Part shown: in pieces, positions 1-12,006 of the stretch | Layout: each line of letters starts with the position of its first letter | How positions within the stretch are numbered: position 1 is the stretch's first letter | NCBI GenBank assembly: GCA_017893485.1 | Contig: CM030363.1 | Coordinates: 108,743,073 to 108,807,072, forward strand | Reading direction: 5' to 3' | DNA length: 64,000 nt | Source of the DNA: Hemerocallis citrina | Lineage: Eukaryota > Streptophyta > Magnoliopsida > Asparagales > Asphodelaceae | Program-made: the position numbers and the translations under genes | The notes under the pieces: generated by a model | Told to the model about the DNA's origin: nothing | The model's input: the letters and a program-made list of their open reading frames with translations, nothing else | Databases searched by the model: none

Positions 1-434
1 GTAAACACCTGCATTAGGCATTAAGTCATTGCATACACTGACATGTTTAGGTTAGTCACTCTTTTACATTTTATTTACATTCAAGTTTGTAGTTATTAAA
101 GTATTAAAGAATCGTTATATTACGGTATAGAGAGGATGGCCTTTATAATATTTCGTCAGTTGTAAGCAACTGATGTGCCCACAGTTACATATGCAGGACT
201 TGGTATTTGCAAGAAGATAAAAAGATGAAATTAATGCTGATGATTACTTAAATGCTAAAATTGTTACAATTGTACATTTACCATGTTGTACTTCATTTAT
301 TTTCCGCTGCGTTATTAATGTAAAGGAACAATGTTGTAATAAAAGTTTCAAAATTTTCTTGTGAAATTGTACAAAGTGAAGCGTAGATCCTGTTGAGCTA
401 CGAATTACCGTATTTTGGTATTCGGGGCATTACA
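1..434 (+). mobile_element. Element A, 3' end of the 5' LTR (cut by window edge)
   Basis: This is the tail of a long LTR. It aligns base for base with 6630-7062, the end of the matching 3' LTR, and stops at ATTACA directly before a tRNA-iMet-type primer site. The start of the LTR lies outside the window, so the target duplication on that side cannot be checked. LTRs supply promoter and polyadenylation signals; no coding is expected. Confidence 0.9.
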
Positions 435-437
435 GAA

Positions 438-454
438 TGGTATCAGAGCCACGC
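438..454 (+). other. Primer binding site of element A (tRNA-iMet type)
   Basis: TGGTATCAGAGCCACGC begins 3 bases after the LTR end. It is the usual complement of the 3' end of initiator methionine tRNA used by chromoviruses. The same motif occurs on the minus strand at 62093-62109 next to the Tekay 5' LTR, linking the two elements. Confidence 0.9.
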
Positions 455-1802
455 TTTAATAAGTAGTACAAATTTACAATGACGACATATTAGGGTGGAC
501 ATTAGAAGTGTGAGTTCAGATTATAGAGATTTAAATGTAAGTGATTTACATTTGTGTTTCTCTATACACTGATGTTTTCTCCCCCCTTTCTCTATTAGAT
601 GGCTGGCGTCATGAATGATGAAGTTGTGGAACTCGCATTCATGATGCTCTCCTCATTTACATTGATGTGAGATTGTATGCGAGCACATTTTTCCTTCGTA
701 TCAGAGTGGCGCGCGAAAGCGTGGTTGGTTTGAACCTATATTCATGATACCTTACACATAGACTAAGTTTTTCCCTTAAGTTTTTCTTCATGGATTTTCA
801 TCTTAGTACTTTTTCAACATCTAATATTTTTCAAATAAATATTTTTCTTATACTATTAAATCACTTGGATATTTATTATTTTGTCTATCTTCCTTAGACT
901 TGATCTTGTAAATTTCTTTTGTTTGTTTTTAGTCTTAAAATTTTGTCCTTCGTGTTTTCATGTCACTTTATGTTTACCTGTTTATATTGCTATTATTTTA
1001 CGTATTTTATTAAGTTTTAAATTACCGCTTGTTAAATAAATATTGCAACTATTATTTTCTTCATTTATTATTTCTATTATATTTTTAATTTTGCTTATGA
1101 ATTTTTTCTTATGTACATTCATTTTATATGATTTGATTTTGTGATACTATATTTTTCCATTATCTTATATTGTTTTATATATTTCAGTATATTTTAGCAT
1201 GATTGTAATATTCTTACTTATATGAATGCAATGTATCCCTACTCAACAAGACTCCTTTTATTACTATTTTGTTTATCCTTATTGTCTACATTTTTATATT
1301 TACTTTTCACTATTAATCGCTACTTATTAATTTTGTAGTTTTACACATCTTTAATATAATATATACACTCACTATTTATACTTTATCTGTATTATCAAAT
1401 TTTAATTGTCTTTATATTCTTAGTTACTATCTATATTTTGCACTGATTTCTATATGTGTCATATATTTCAATATATTTACTATACATATCATTTCACCCT
1501 CATCCAATTACTACATTACAATTTTTATATATAATTGTTTATGTCTATTGTCCTAATTTGTTACACAACATAATTATTGTTTTTGTTTGCATCTTTAGCT
1601 CGTGCATATACTTTACATTATTTTCATCTTAATGTTATAAATCATTTTTTTCATTACCACTAATTAGTACCATTTATGACTGATATATCATATACATCTA
1701 TTTTGATATTTCATCATGTTACTTTCTTTTACTCATGTTTTTATATCACAAATTTCAAACATAACACCATACTTTAGTAAACATCCAATATCTAAGTACA
1801 TT

Positions 1803-2045
1803 TGGAAGATTATATCTTTCCATCTCCCATTTTGGTGCAACCTGGTGTTGAAAGGGTAAATCCGCAACTAGACATCAATAGAGGCAAACTGCAACTGGAC
1901 GTCGGGGAGGCAAAGTCTGCAACCGAATGTCCAGAAGGCAAACGGCAATCGAATGTCGTAGAGGCAATTATGTAACTTGAGGTCGAGGAGACAGGTCTGC
2001 AGTTGGACAACAACGCGGCGAACCTACATCAGAAGGAAATTTTCT
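1803..2045 (+). pseudogene. Relic of a 27-bp-repeat reading frame (decayed copy of 41271-41549)
   Basis: This GC-richer island inside the AT-rich body aligns with the intact frame at 41271-41549. Here the start codon is lost (TTG for ATG), an early in-frame TAA follows, and small indels shift the frame. The 27-bp repeats coding a nine-residue pattern with LQL cores are still visible. Function unknown. Confidence 0.6.
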
Positions 2046-3213
2046 ACTTTAATAACCCCTACCTTGTTTTCTATAATATTTACTTACCACTATTCCATTT
2101 TTGTACTAGTTTATAACCTAGTATTAAATTATCTATACTGATTCCTATATCTATCATATTTGCATACTCACTATTTAATATCAACTATCTTGCCTTTTTT
2201 ATATTATTATTTTGAATCTTTACAAGGGTTAGCATTTCATACCACTTCATCGTAATTTTATTTTGCTATTAACTTATCATAGATTTGGTGGCTACTCACC
2301 TAACAATTTTTTTTATTTTACTATTTTACTTTTGTTTACGATTCATAATATATTTCTATACAATCAGTTTTTGCATTGTTTCAATAAATATGTTATTGCT
2401 TTTCTACTACGATGTCTTGTTTTACTTCTACAAATTCTTTATAATCTCCATATCATAACATTGATTGTTTTACCATATAATTTTTACGCCTATGTACGTA
2501 TAAAATTTTGTATGTTGGCTTTTCTTGCTCTACTTGACAATTCGAAATTAATTGGATTCATACCAACCAATATTCTATTTATTAAATCATATATATATAA
2601 TTATTGTATTTAGTTTACAAAATATTTTATGATATTAACTTGTTATACATAATTATTTTATATCGTCTATACTTTTAAGTAAACTTCGAGCACGTATATT
2701 TTTCAAACTCTTATCCAATAGTCTTCTCTTAAAATTACTAATTCAATTTTTATCTCGTAATATACAGTACCAATTCAGTTTGCAATTTCCTACTGCTTAT
2801 TAGTTTGATGAATTTTGACAACTAAATCTATTATAAGTTATCCATTGACTATGTCTCTCTTTATTGAGCTGTTTTCCGCACTATTCCACAATTAATGACT
2901 TAATTTATTTTTCCTTTCCATCTAATACTTTATAACATTATTTTTATATGAAACTTCTTTCAATCTATACTATCTTTTATTGTCACATTTCTTTTCTTAT
3001 GCTATTTTCTAGTTTTCTTGTTCCGTTCTTACAAATTTTGATACTCAATAGTTTTCCTATATAAGTTTTCCTTGTTTATCCACATTGCATATTTTTAAAC
3101 TACATTTATTTTCTTAATGTTTGCAGTTTTCGTTATACAATAATGGTATTTTTCTTTTGGTGTGTACAAAATACAACTTCTACCCTAGTAAGTACTGTGG
3201 ACAGAACTGTGCG

Positions 3214-3231
3214 AAGGGGGGGGGGGGAGAG
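3214..3231 (+). other. Polypurine tract of element A
   Basis: AAG(12)AGAG lies directly upstream of the 3' LTR start, the expected place for the plus-strand primer of reverse transcription. The context (GGACAGAACTGTGCGAAGG) parallels the Tekay tract at 57383-57396 read on the minus strand. The 12-G run is likely length-variable. Confidence 0.8.
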
Positions 3232-4096
3232 TATAGTACCCCGCAAAATTGGAAATGACAATTTTGCCCCTCGCATGTTACGCACGTGTATTTTGTATGG
3301 TTACGGATAATATCCGTAACGTATTTCAATACGTATTTTGGATTCTGACTATTAATGCATTTCCCGTCTTCTCAAAAAAAAAATTTATCCTATTTGAGAC
3401 AACTCAAATATTAGATTTCAATCTGTGTGTTTTACGTACATTGCATGTGTTATCGAGGCACGTGTCAATTACGTATATTCTACCGTTACGTGTAATATTT
3501 TCGATATGTTTCAATCATTTATTTTTATTACGTGTTAGAATTTGTTTTATAAACAGAAATTTAATTTTCTCATATTCTGATTAAAATATTTTTATATGTG
3601 TGGTGCACGTATTTTCTATGTACGTATTGATTACATTATGATATGTGTATAACGAAATATACTTTTTGTACGTTGTATTTCGATTATTTATAAATATTTC
3701 TCCGGTGATAAAATCAATTTCATATTTGAATGTTGTTTTACATGCAAAACATGTGTTTGCAATGCACGTATTAGTTGCATTCTTTTTCAAAATAAAATTT
3801 TATAAAGTATATGTGTCTATTTTTATTCATACATGAAAACCCTATTTTTAATTAAACTAAACTAATTTTATTTAAATACTTACTATTTATTATAATCTAT
3901 GTTTTTAAATTAAATAAAAATATTAATAAAATATAAAAGTGAGAAGTGTGCACGTGCGATGCACGTGCTCGTGTTTTGGGCATGGGAGAAAGTGGCCGAC
4001 CTTGCTTGAGTGGGGAGAGTGGAGAGAGTGGGAGAGTGGGGGTAGTGTGTAGTTATTTAGAGTTGTGATATTAAATCCAAACCATTCATTTTCGTG

Positions 4097-4115
4097 ATAA
4101 ATACACCCCCCCCCC
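4097..4115 (+). promoter_or_regulatory. LTR TATA box followed by a 10-C run
   Basis: ATAAATA at 4097-4103 is followed by CA and ten C. The same layout (TATAAATA-type box then C-run) is seen in the LTRs at 15607-15627, 27198-27212, 47495-47507 and 56815-56833. Transcription would be expected to start about 30 bases downstream; this is inferred from position only. Confidence 0.55.
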
Positions 4116-4956
4116 TAGTGTTTATCATTTGCACCAAATTAAGAATCAAAAGAGAGAAGAAAAGAAGGCGAGCTAGAGATTTTTGTCTTGCAATTTTTGG
4201 AGGCTTGGAGTTGTTCTTGCTAGGAGGAGAAGGGCTAGGGGATCATGTTGGAGCTAGGAGCTTTCTAGGAATTGTTTTTCTACATTGCAAATCTTCTTTG
4301 AGGTGGGTGGTTCTTAAATCCTTTCTAATGTTAGTAGTATGATGCATGCTAGTTGATATATGGTTTAGTTGTTAAATTTTGATTAGTATGATGAATGTAG
4401 ATTGCATAATCTTATTTCAATTGTGTCATGATGTGTTGAAATGATATTGTGATTCAAATAAATGACTAGAATTTTTGTTTAATTAGAAAGAGAAAGAGAA
4501 AGTACCATCTTGTGAATTGTTGGAATGAAAATTGATGCATGTTAGAATATTCTTCTAATAGTCAAAATAATGCAACATGTATGGAAGGGGTTTTAATATG
4601 CTATTATAGTAAAGAAATATGGAAATAGTCTCACTAGTATATGTTTTATGAGTATAAAGAATTTTATAAAGAAGTTTTGATGAGAGACAACATTTTATTT
4701 GAAAATTGATAATATGAGCTCCTTAATGCAAGTTGGGAGGAAAATTTTATTATATTGTTGAAAGTGAGAATTTTGTAAATCTAAATATATGCACTATACT
4801 GTATTTTTGAAAGAAAACGTTCTAGAAAAGAATTTGATTTTTGAATGGTCCAAATTAATTGGAAATCGAAATTGTTAAAGAAAGAGTTACAAACAGACCT
4901 GTAGAATACAAAAATTTTAACTTACAATCATAACAGAGAATGAGTTTGGGAATACT

Positions 4957-5195
4957 GGTTTTCGCTGAGGGTTTAGAGCACTGTGAACAGTGCTGATGGT
5001 CTTGGGTTTGAGTCTTGAAGAGGCTTTGTTTTTATTAAAATTTTGATTTTCCCAAAACATTGAAGCCTGTACAAAAGGCTTTCGAGTTCCTTTTATTCAC
5101 TAGCCAATAATAGGCTTATTGGTCTTCGGGCATGGCTTAGGGCGCTGACTTGTGGGCACTGTGGTCGTGGGTTCGAACCCGCCAGCCCCTTTTTA
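4957..5195 (+). other. Pair of tRNA-like modules with Pol III A/B-box resemblance
   Basis: Two units lie in tandem. The first (about 4957-5018) has an A-box-like GGGTTTAGAGCACTG and a weak B box GGTTTGAGTCT. The second (about 5112-5195) has TGGCTTAGGGCGCTG, then about 40 bases on GGTTCGAACCC, a perfect match to the B-box consensus, and a T5 run just after. Neither can form a proper acceptor stem by eye, so these are tRNA-derived or tRNA-mimicking sequence, not tRNA genes. Equivalent pairs occur at 48171-48420 and, reversed, at 14456-14686, 55664-55893 and 63704-63935. Confidence 0.6.
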
Positions 5196-5333
5196 TAATT
5201 TTTTTTTGTTTTTATTTGAGTTTTAAAGAGCATGAAAAATTGGGGAATTTTTTTTTTATTCTTCTAAAATATTGTCTAGACTTTATAAAAATATTTACAC
5301 AATATTTTGATATGTTTTGCGAGAATTGAAAGT

Positions 5334-5647
5334 AAGGCTGCAAACGAATCAAGCTATTCGCGAGCTATTCGGCTCGAGCTCGGTCAAAGCTCGGTCAAAG
5401 TTCGGCTCGAACCGAGCTAGAGCCGAGCTCGAGCTCAAAACCGAGCTTGTTTCGTAAACGAGCCGAGCTCAAGCTTGATTTTTTTTAAGGCTAAGCTCGC
5501 GAGCTATTCGGCTCGAATATGGTCAAAGCTCGGTCAAAGCTCGGCACGAACCGAGCTCGAGCCGAGCTCAAAATTGAGCTCGTTTAGTAAACGAGCTGAG
5601 CTCGAGCCTGAAGGTATTCGGCTCGGTTCGGCTCGATTGCAGCCCTA
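5334..5647. mobile_element. MITE, Mutator-like, 314 bp, GC-rich and self-complementary
   Basis: The element is flanked by a perfect 9-bp direct repeat ATTGAAAGT (5325-5333 and 5648-5656), the target duplication length typical of Mutator-like elements. The ends form an inverted repeat (left AAGGCTGCAAACGA; right end reversed TAGGGCTGCAATCGA). The inside is dense in CTCGAGC, CGAGCTC and CGGCTCG palindromes and in two similar halves (5345-5490 and 5495-5640). No coding. Element B lacks the insertion at the matching site near 48560, which confirms the borders. Confidence 0.8.
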
Positions 5648-6204
5648 ATTGAAAGTGGAATTCACCTTAACAATGGGTTGAAGAACTTAATGATTCAAAT
5701 TAAAAATGTGACTCTTGTATGATTAAAGAAAGATAAAAATTTGGAATGCGATTAGATTCCTCTTGGTGAGATTTTATAGTTATTAATATTTTATTAAGAG
5801 AATATTTGAATTGCATACAAGGCTATGAATGATTAAATTGATAATGGAAGTTGAAGTGAGTTACTTCATGTTTTAAGATTATAAAGAAATGAATATGAAA
5901 AAGAGATTGTGAATAAAAAAATGAATATGAGAAAGATATTGTGAATAAAGAAATGAATTATCTTGATAAGGTTAGATGTAACCTTTGTGGTCTCAATTGA
6001 GACGGTTGTTATCCTAGGGTGAGCGAGGCCCATATTACCGATGGTTGAAATTATGAAATTGTGAGAAGTAACCAGTTGGGTTGACTGTCTCAGTGTTTTG
6101 TTTAAGACTGGTGGGTAAGCTAAACTCTAATTCATAATAATCATAACTTAAACTTAAAGATAAGGCACTAGTTGGTGATATGATGAAATTAGTGCAAAGG
6201 TGAG

Positions 6205-6480
6205 TTATGAACTCCAGAATGATCCTTGGAGAGAGACGGTCCCCAGTATTCTGGGACGATGGACGTAAGGGCCACAGAATGATCCACGGAGTGGGAACGG
6301 TCTCCAGTATTTCGGGACGAGAGCGACGCTCATGGGATGCTTGTGCAATGAGGGATCCAGAATGACTTGCGGAGTGAGATGATCCCCAGTATTCCAGGAC
6401 GATGGACTTAAGGGCCACAGAATGATCCACAGAGAGGGATTGGTCTCCAGTATTTCAAGGGCGAGAGCCAATACTTGCAA
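6205..6480 (+). repeat. Degenerate tandem repeats in the element A LTR
   Basis: Four diverged units begin with CAGAATGATCC-like sequence near 6210, 6275, 6358 and 6416 and share the core CCAGTATT plus GGGACGA. The order of unit types suggests an older duplication of a two-unit block. Related but different short repeats occupy the same LTR position in element B (24900-25200 and 49090-49400). Confidence 0.6.
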
Positions 6481-7062
6481 AGTGTTTAAATCTCGTATTA
6501 GTCATCGTAGTGGGTTGCATGGAGAAAGATATAATCCTACCATGTGGAGTACGTAGGTGGTTGCCCTTGGACCTATGTAGTATGGGATGCATAGAATCTG
6601 AACAAGTATGCATTAGTGTCATCCTAGCATAAACACCTGCATTAGGAATTAAGTCATTGCATACACTGACATGTTTAGGTTAGTCACTTTTTTACACTTT
6701 ATTTACATTCAAGTTTGTGGTTGTTAAAGTATTAAATAATTGTTATATTACGGCACAGAGAGGATCAACGTTTATAATATTTCGTCGGTTGTAAGAAACT
6801 GACGTGCCCATAGTTTCATATGCATGACTAGGAATTTGCAAGAAGATAAAAAGATGAAATTGATGCTGATGATTACTTAAATGCTAAAGTTGTTACAATT
6901 GTACATTTATCATGTTTTATTTTATTTATTTTCAGCTGTGTTATTGATGTAAGAGACAATGTTGTAATAAAAGTTTCAAAATTTCCTTGTAAAATTGTAC
7001 GAAGTGAAGCATAGATCCTGTTGAGCTCGGAATTACCGTATTTTGGTATTCGTTGTGTTACA

Positions 7063-7385
7063 CTTGATGAGATGTTATAGTGTTTGATTAAGAATATTTG
7101 AATGGCATACAAGGCTATAATTGATCAAATTGATAATGGAAGTTGAAGTGAGTTACTTCATGTTATGAGATTATAAAGAAATGTGTTGGAGATAGAGATT
7201 GTGAATAAAGAATTGAATTATATTGTTGAGGTTAGATGTAACCGAATTAATCTCTAGAACGAGATAGTTGTTGGTATCTAGAGGCTAGGCGAGACCCTTA
7301 CAAACCGGCAGTTGTTATTAATATGAATTTGTGAGCTAACCAGTGTGGGTTGAGCTTCTCTTGAGAAGCAGCTAGTTGGATTGAC
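7063..7385 (+). mobile_element. Element B 5' LTR, first fragment
   Basis: This sequence aligns with the middle of the same LTR family (compare 48666-48985). It starts abruptly where element A ends and stops at TTGAC, the target duplication of the next insertion. It resumes at 23477. The upstream part of this LTR must lie beyond element A, outside the window. Confidence 0.75.
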
Positions 7386-9070
7386 TGTAACCCCTGTTTC
7401 CGATTATACGGATCTCCATTTCCTTCTTTCTTCTCCATGTATTCTTGTATTTCAATTTCCGTATAAATTTTTTCCGATGCATTTAAATCCTTTTGAATCT
7501 CCTATCGATACCCAAATTTCTATTCCAAAGTAGAATCTTGTCTCTCTTCTTTTTATTTATTTACTTTTAAGCGCAAGTTAATCCATACTTTTATTTTATT
7601 GATTATTTTAAATTCATGACAATTATTATTGAATTTATTATATTTAATTGAAGTCCAAATCCAAGCCCATCACCTATTGGACTCTAACCCTAAACCCAAA
7701 CCCACAAACCCATATATACACCGGTATACAAATCTCTTCACATTTACCCACTCTTCACAATCCCCTGTATCTCCCACCCCCCACTATCTCCAAATACCCA
7801 TTACTCTATTCATTATTTTATTAAACTCTTCTCCGTTCTCTTCTCTCTCCCCGTCCCTCTCTCTCTCTCCCCCTCCTCTGTCTCCAAAACCAAAAGAAAC
7901 CCAACCGAACCCATTCCTCTCTTCCTCCTTCTCACCTCGCCGCCACCGTAGCCTTCACCCTGTCTCCCTCCATTGCTCGGTCACCTCCAACCCCCATCCT
8001 CCAACGAAGAACCCATCCATCGCCCTAGCCTCTGATCGCCATCTTCGACTCCTCTCCATCCTCGTAGAACTAGCACCCAACTGAGAGCACCGCCCTTGTC
8101 TCCCTCTGGCTCCATCCTCGATGCCCTCTCCTCCGCTCGAACCCCACCCTCGAGCGCTTCCACTGCCTTCTCCACCGCTGTGAACTTCCACCATTGCCGA
8201 CTACCGTCTCCCCCTGTCGCGAGCCCCTGCTCCATCCCTCAGTCGAGCACCGCTCTCCATCCCCGCTCGCCATCATCCCTGTCTGCGAGCCCCGTCACTG
8301 TGCCCTCGCCTCCTACCCCTCGTCGTCGCCACAGCCCGAACACTCCCGTCGTTGTTCCCCTGTTTTCGAGCGGGAAAACAGAGTCGCTCAACTTGCCGTT
8401 GCCATCGCTTCCCGACCGCAGCGACGTCATCGCCCCACCGCTCTACCGCGTCGTCACCCCGCCGCTCTGCCGCGCCGTCGCCAACCGATGTGGTCACTGA
8501 GGTCTCTCCCGCACTCTCTCCTTCTCTCTCTGTCGAAGTGGGGAAGAAGAGTAGGCAGCGGTGGACTTTGGTGTTTGCTGTATTGTTGAGGGGGGATCCG
8601 ATCTTGGCTTTCGGTGTGTGGTGTTTTGTCTAGTAGGGGATCCAAGCTTTTGGGTGTTTGCTATTTTGGCTCACTGGATTTGGGTTTGGCGTTTGCTATT
8701 CCGCCTTGGATCCAGTGTGGAATGGTTGCTGAGTGGTCCGTTTTGGTGTTGGTTGTTTTGGTGTAGCTGAATTGATCCTGAGTTTGGGGAATTGTTGTCT
8801 TGTGTTTGATGTTCACTGTTTTGCCGTGTTTCGCCGTGTTTTGGAGCATCGTCTGGAATTCTGATCTCATTATTCTCTCGTTCATATTCAGAATCGTCTC
8901 CTAAAAGGCAAGTCCACTTGAACTCATTTAATTTTTCTAGTTCAAGTTTATTGACCTCCTGCAAGTAGTTCCCTTCAATTATCGTAATATTGCTTTGTGT
9001 GCTTCCTTTGGGAGTATCGAGGGTTTACACGAGCTAACCCGACTTACTCTTGACATTGTGCTATTATCCA
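7386..9070 (+). mobile_element. Solo LTR Y (chromovirus-like), left part
   Basis: The LTR starts TGTAACCCCTG just after TTGAC (7381-7385). Its other end, GGGGCGTGACA, is at 23476 and is followed by a second TTGAC. No internal region is present, so this is a solo LTR of about 2.9 kb, split by a copia element at 9071-22266. A TATA-like stretch (CCATATATACACC near 7709) precedes a C/T-rich leader. Proline/serine-rich frames at 7629-8084 and 8096-8500 follow from that composition and have no family match that I recognise. A related LTR starts at 53128. Confidence 0.8.
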
Positions 9071-10530
9071 TGTTGATTCTTGATTTTGATGATTACAACA
9101 CATTGCAAAGTTGTTGTGCTACTTCTTATATATTACAGGATGTACACAAAGGCAAATTGATCAAGCTCAAAGTAAATTGATCAAGCTCTACAAGGTTCTA
9201 AAGCTCAAGTGTGATCAAGCATTCAAAGTCAATGACAAAGACTAAAGCTCCATTTCAGTTGACTCAAGACACAAGACAAGACCAATGCTGAAATGTGCTA
9301 TCTTATATGTCTTGTAAACAATTTGTAACTTTTTTCTTTTCTTTGATTCTTAGATTGATGTAACAGCCTTGTCACACACACACTCACACTTATTTTATAA
9401 CTGAGTGTTGCTTTTTCAAAAGATTAAAAGGTCGAAACAGTTTGATTTAGATCAGCTGTTGAGTACCAGTCGACTGCCTTATGGCATCAGTCGACTGTTC
9501 AGTACAAAACTGTCTAAGCTTTTTCAAACTCTGACTAGTGGACTCATCATGGCAACCCAGTCGACTATTCAAGTCATTTCGACAGTTTACTGATTTCAAA
9601 ACTTGAATTTTCGAATTCTAAAGTTTATATCCATTTTTTTATCGGTTTTATAAACTATTTTTATAATGTTTCAATGGATTCCAGTCTATATATAGAGTCG
9701 GTGAATCAATATTGAAAGGTTCCAAGATTTTTGCTTAAAAAGTTTTAGACTCTTACTTTCAGAAGAACAAGCATTCTAACTTGCATTCTATAATTTCTAA
9801 GTCTTGGTTCTCTGTTTTTAGTCCAGCATAACATCGAATTCGTTTTGGACTGAATTCAGAAGTTGACCAAATAGCCATGTACAAAATCACATTTACAACA
9901 AGGCTATAGGTTGATTGTAAACATTTTTATTGTTTTCTTTTCACTCTCGGTTGTGAGAGTGGTCCTCTCGGTTGGAGAGTAGGACTCTAGGTTTTAGAGT
10001 CAGGTTTTCATTCTTGGTGGAAAAATGGGTTGCTCTCTCTAGTTGTGAAAGAGGACTACGGGTTGGACAAGGTTGTTGTCTAATGCCGTAGGGTATTCTT
10101 GTACTTTATCGAGAATAGTGGAAAATCTCAAGTGGGTTGCTTGGGGACTAGATGTAGGTCGGGAGGACTGAACCAGGATACATCGTGTGTACTCTTTGGT
10201 TGTTTTTCTTTGAACTTGCATTTCATTTACTTGTTTTTTAAGTTCTCTGTGAAACTTGTCTGAACAGTCGACTGCGTCTCCTTTTAAGTCGACTGGTCAG
10301 ACTTATACTAAATACTCTCTGAAAACTTGTCTAGTAAGTCATCTGGTTCTTCTATAAGTCAACTGATCAGACTCGTCTTAAAATACTCTTCTTAATTGTC
10401 GCCCTAGTTGACTGGTTTCTCTTTTCAAGTCGACTGGACAGAAGAAAAAGTTCAATTCTGCAAATATTTTTTTATAAAACACTATTCACTTCCCCTCTAG
10501 TGTTTCTTGTATTGCCTACAGGATCCAACA
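9071..10530 (+). mobile_element. Copia 5' LTR
   Basis: The LTR is bounded by TGTTG and CAACA and matches 20811-22266. A TATA-like TATATATAGAG lies near 9690. It carries several copies of the perfect palindrome CAGTCGACTG (9467, 9488, 10265) and near copies (9558, 10287, 10427). The small frames in it are not genes. Confidence 0.9.
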
Positions 10531-10532
10531 TT

Positions 10533-10544
10533 TGGTATCAAAGC
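10533..10544 (+). other. Copia primer binding site (tRNA-iMet type)
   Basis: TGGTATCAAAGC starts two bases after the 5' LTR and is the expected complement of initiator methionine tRNA with one A/G difference. Confidence 0.85.
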
Positions 10545-10557
10545 CTGGTTGAGTGCA

Positions 10558-12006
10558 ATGGCAATTACTTCTAATGCAAATTAATACCATGAAGACCAAT
10601 CTACACAAAGGCCACCCCTCTTCGATGGAACCAATTACAACTATTGGAAGTGTAGAATGAAGATCTACCTTCAGTCCATCAACTATGAAATATGGAACAT
10701 GACAGACACCGAGTACACCGCTCCTACCATTCCATATGCACAATGGAACGGCGACATGAAGAACCAAACAATGAACAATGCAAAGGCGATGAACGTGCTA
10801 TTTTGTTCCCTTACAAAGGAGGAGTTCAACCGTGTGTCCAATGCAACAACCGCACATGAAATTTGGCACACACTCGAGGTAACTCATGAAGGAACAAATA
10901 AAGTAAAAGAATCTAAAATATCTGTTCTTGTTCACAGGTTCGAAATGTTCCGCATGAAGGAGAACGAGAATGTGTCTGAGATGATTACAAGGTTCACGAA
11001 CATCACAAATTCACTTGTGGCACTTGGAAAGACGTACACTCAAACTGAAATGGTGAGGAAGGTCCTCCGTGCACTTACCCCCAAATGGGAGAAGTAGACC
11101 ACCGCCATAGAAGAGGCCAACGATTTAACACAACTTTCTCTTGCGAATCTTGTGGGAAATCTCATGGTGTATGAAGTTCAACTTGAAGAGCGCAAGAAGG
11201 ATCTTGAACCACAACAATCAAAGAAGAAGACACTAGCATTCAAAGCCATGTCAGACTCCGAGGATGAAGAAGAAGATGAGGAAGAGATAGCCTTGTTCAC
11301 GAGAAAGTTCAAAATGTTCCTAAGGAAAGGTAAGTTTAATTCAAAATCTAAGGAATCTAATGAACCTCCAACTTGTTTTAGGTGTAACAAAACATGACAC
11401 ATGAAGAAGGATTGTCCACTAGAGAATGCGAAGTCTAAAGGAAAGGCATCCAACTTCAAGAAGGACAAATACACAAAGAACAAGTTAATAAAGAATAAAA
11501 AGGCATACCAAGCAACTTGGGATGACAGCGAATCTTCATCGGAAGAAGAAAATGAAGAGACAAATGAGGTTGCTAACGTTTGCTTTATGGCGTATCAAAA
11601 TCAAGTAAGTGATGATTATGATTCTTATGATTTACTTGATGCTTTCAACGAGACTTTTCAAGAACTTAAGAAAGAAAAAATAAGAGTTAAGAACTTGGAG
11701 AAAGTAAATCAAACACATTCCCAAGAGAATCTTAACATTGATAAAGAGGTGAAATCTTTAAATTCTCGTCTTTCTAGTTTAGATATAGATCTTGTGTCTC
11801 TAAAGAAAAATTATGAGGAGAAATCCAAGAATGTATCGAAATTTAATAAAGGAAAGGAGAATTTAAATGATGTTCTCCAAAATCAAGTGCAATCCAATAA
11901 AAGGTTTGGACTTGGTTTTCAAAAGTCTCTTGAAAAACCTCATGTTTCTAAAAATACTAGTGTAAATAAACCTGTACCTATTTTTAGTATTAAGAATAAA
12001 CTGTAG
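10558..12006 (+). pseudogene. gag: Copia gag, broken by four stops
   Basis: The frame opens with ATG at 10558 but meets TAA at 10582. It then reads through a plant copia Gag with the LFDGTNYNYWK motif near the start (DUF4219/UBN2-like capsid region, about 10612-11090), TAG at 11095, an acidic stretch, a CCHC zinc knuckle near 11374-11415 in which the glycine position is a TGA stop (11395-11397), and a lysine-rich coiled region ending in TAG at 12004. All pieces are in one frame, so damage here is by base substitution. Gag would package element RNA in cytoplasmic particles. The tail region (12060-12240) holds several CAGTCGACTG motifs. Confidence 0.85.

Larger units (their letters stand above)
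435..3231 (+). mobile_element. Element A internal region: non-coding LARD-like body
   Basis: The 2.8 kb between the primer site and the polypurine tract has no gag, protease, reverse transcriptase or integrase in any frame. The leader (about 500-640) matches that of the Tekay element on the minus strand near 61950-62040, including the ATGGCTG start context, and then diverges. The rest is strongly AT-rich with pyrimidine-rich top strand; open frames such as 2263-2613 are composition artefacts. The region aligns along its length with 25741-26802 plus 41140-42714 of element B. Complete LTR signals without genes define a large retrotransposon derivative that must be moved in trans. The likely helper is a Tekay-type element; this is inference. 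Confidence 0.8.
3232..7062 (+). mobile_element. Element A 3' LTR (Tekay-type, 3.8 kb)
   Basis: The LTR begins TATAGTACCCCGC (an altered TGTAACACCCCGC, as at 42715) and ends GTGTTACA. Its last 430 bases match 1-434. It carries a TATA box followed by a C-run near 4097, two tRNA-like modules at 4957-5195, a 314-bp MITE at 5334-5647 and degenerate short tandem repeats at 6205-6480. Sequence after 7062 resumes in the middle of another LTR of the same family, so element A is inserted in the 5' LTR of element B. Small frames within it, for example 4094-4342 and 6035-6430, are not credible genes. Confidence 0.85.

Noticed and set aside
2263..2613. A 116-codon frame in the element A body, and similar AT-rich frames (3249-3584, 26428-26721, 42334-42606)
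   Set aside because: The composition is extreme (Phe, Ile, Leu, Tyr), the frames are not conserved between elements A and B, and no motif is visible.
8096..8500. Ser/Pro-rich frames in both strands around 7629-8645 as possible host genes
   Set aside because: They lie in solo LTR Y in a C/T-rich tract where stops are rare in all frames; no domain or conserved start is seen.
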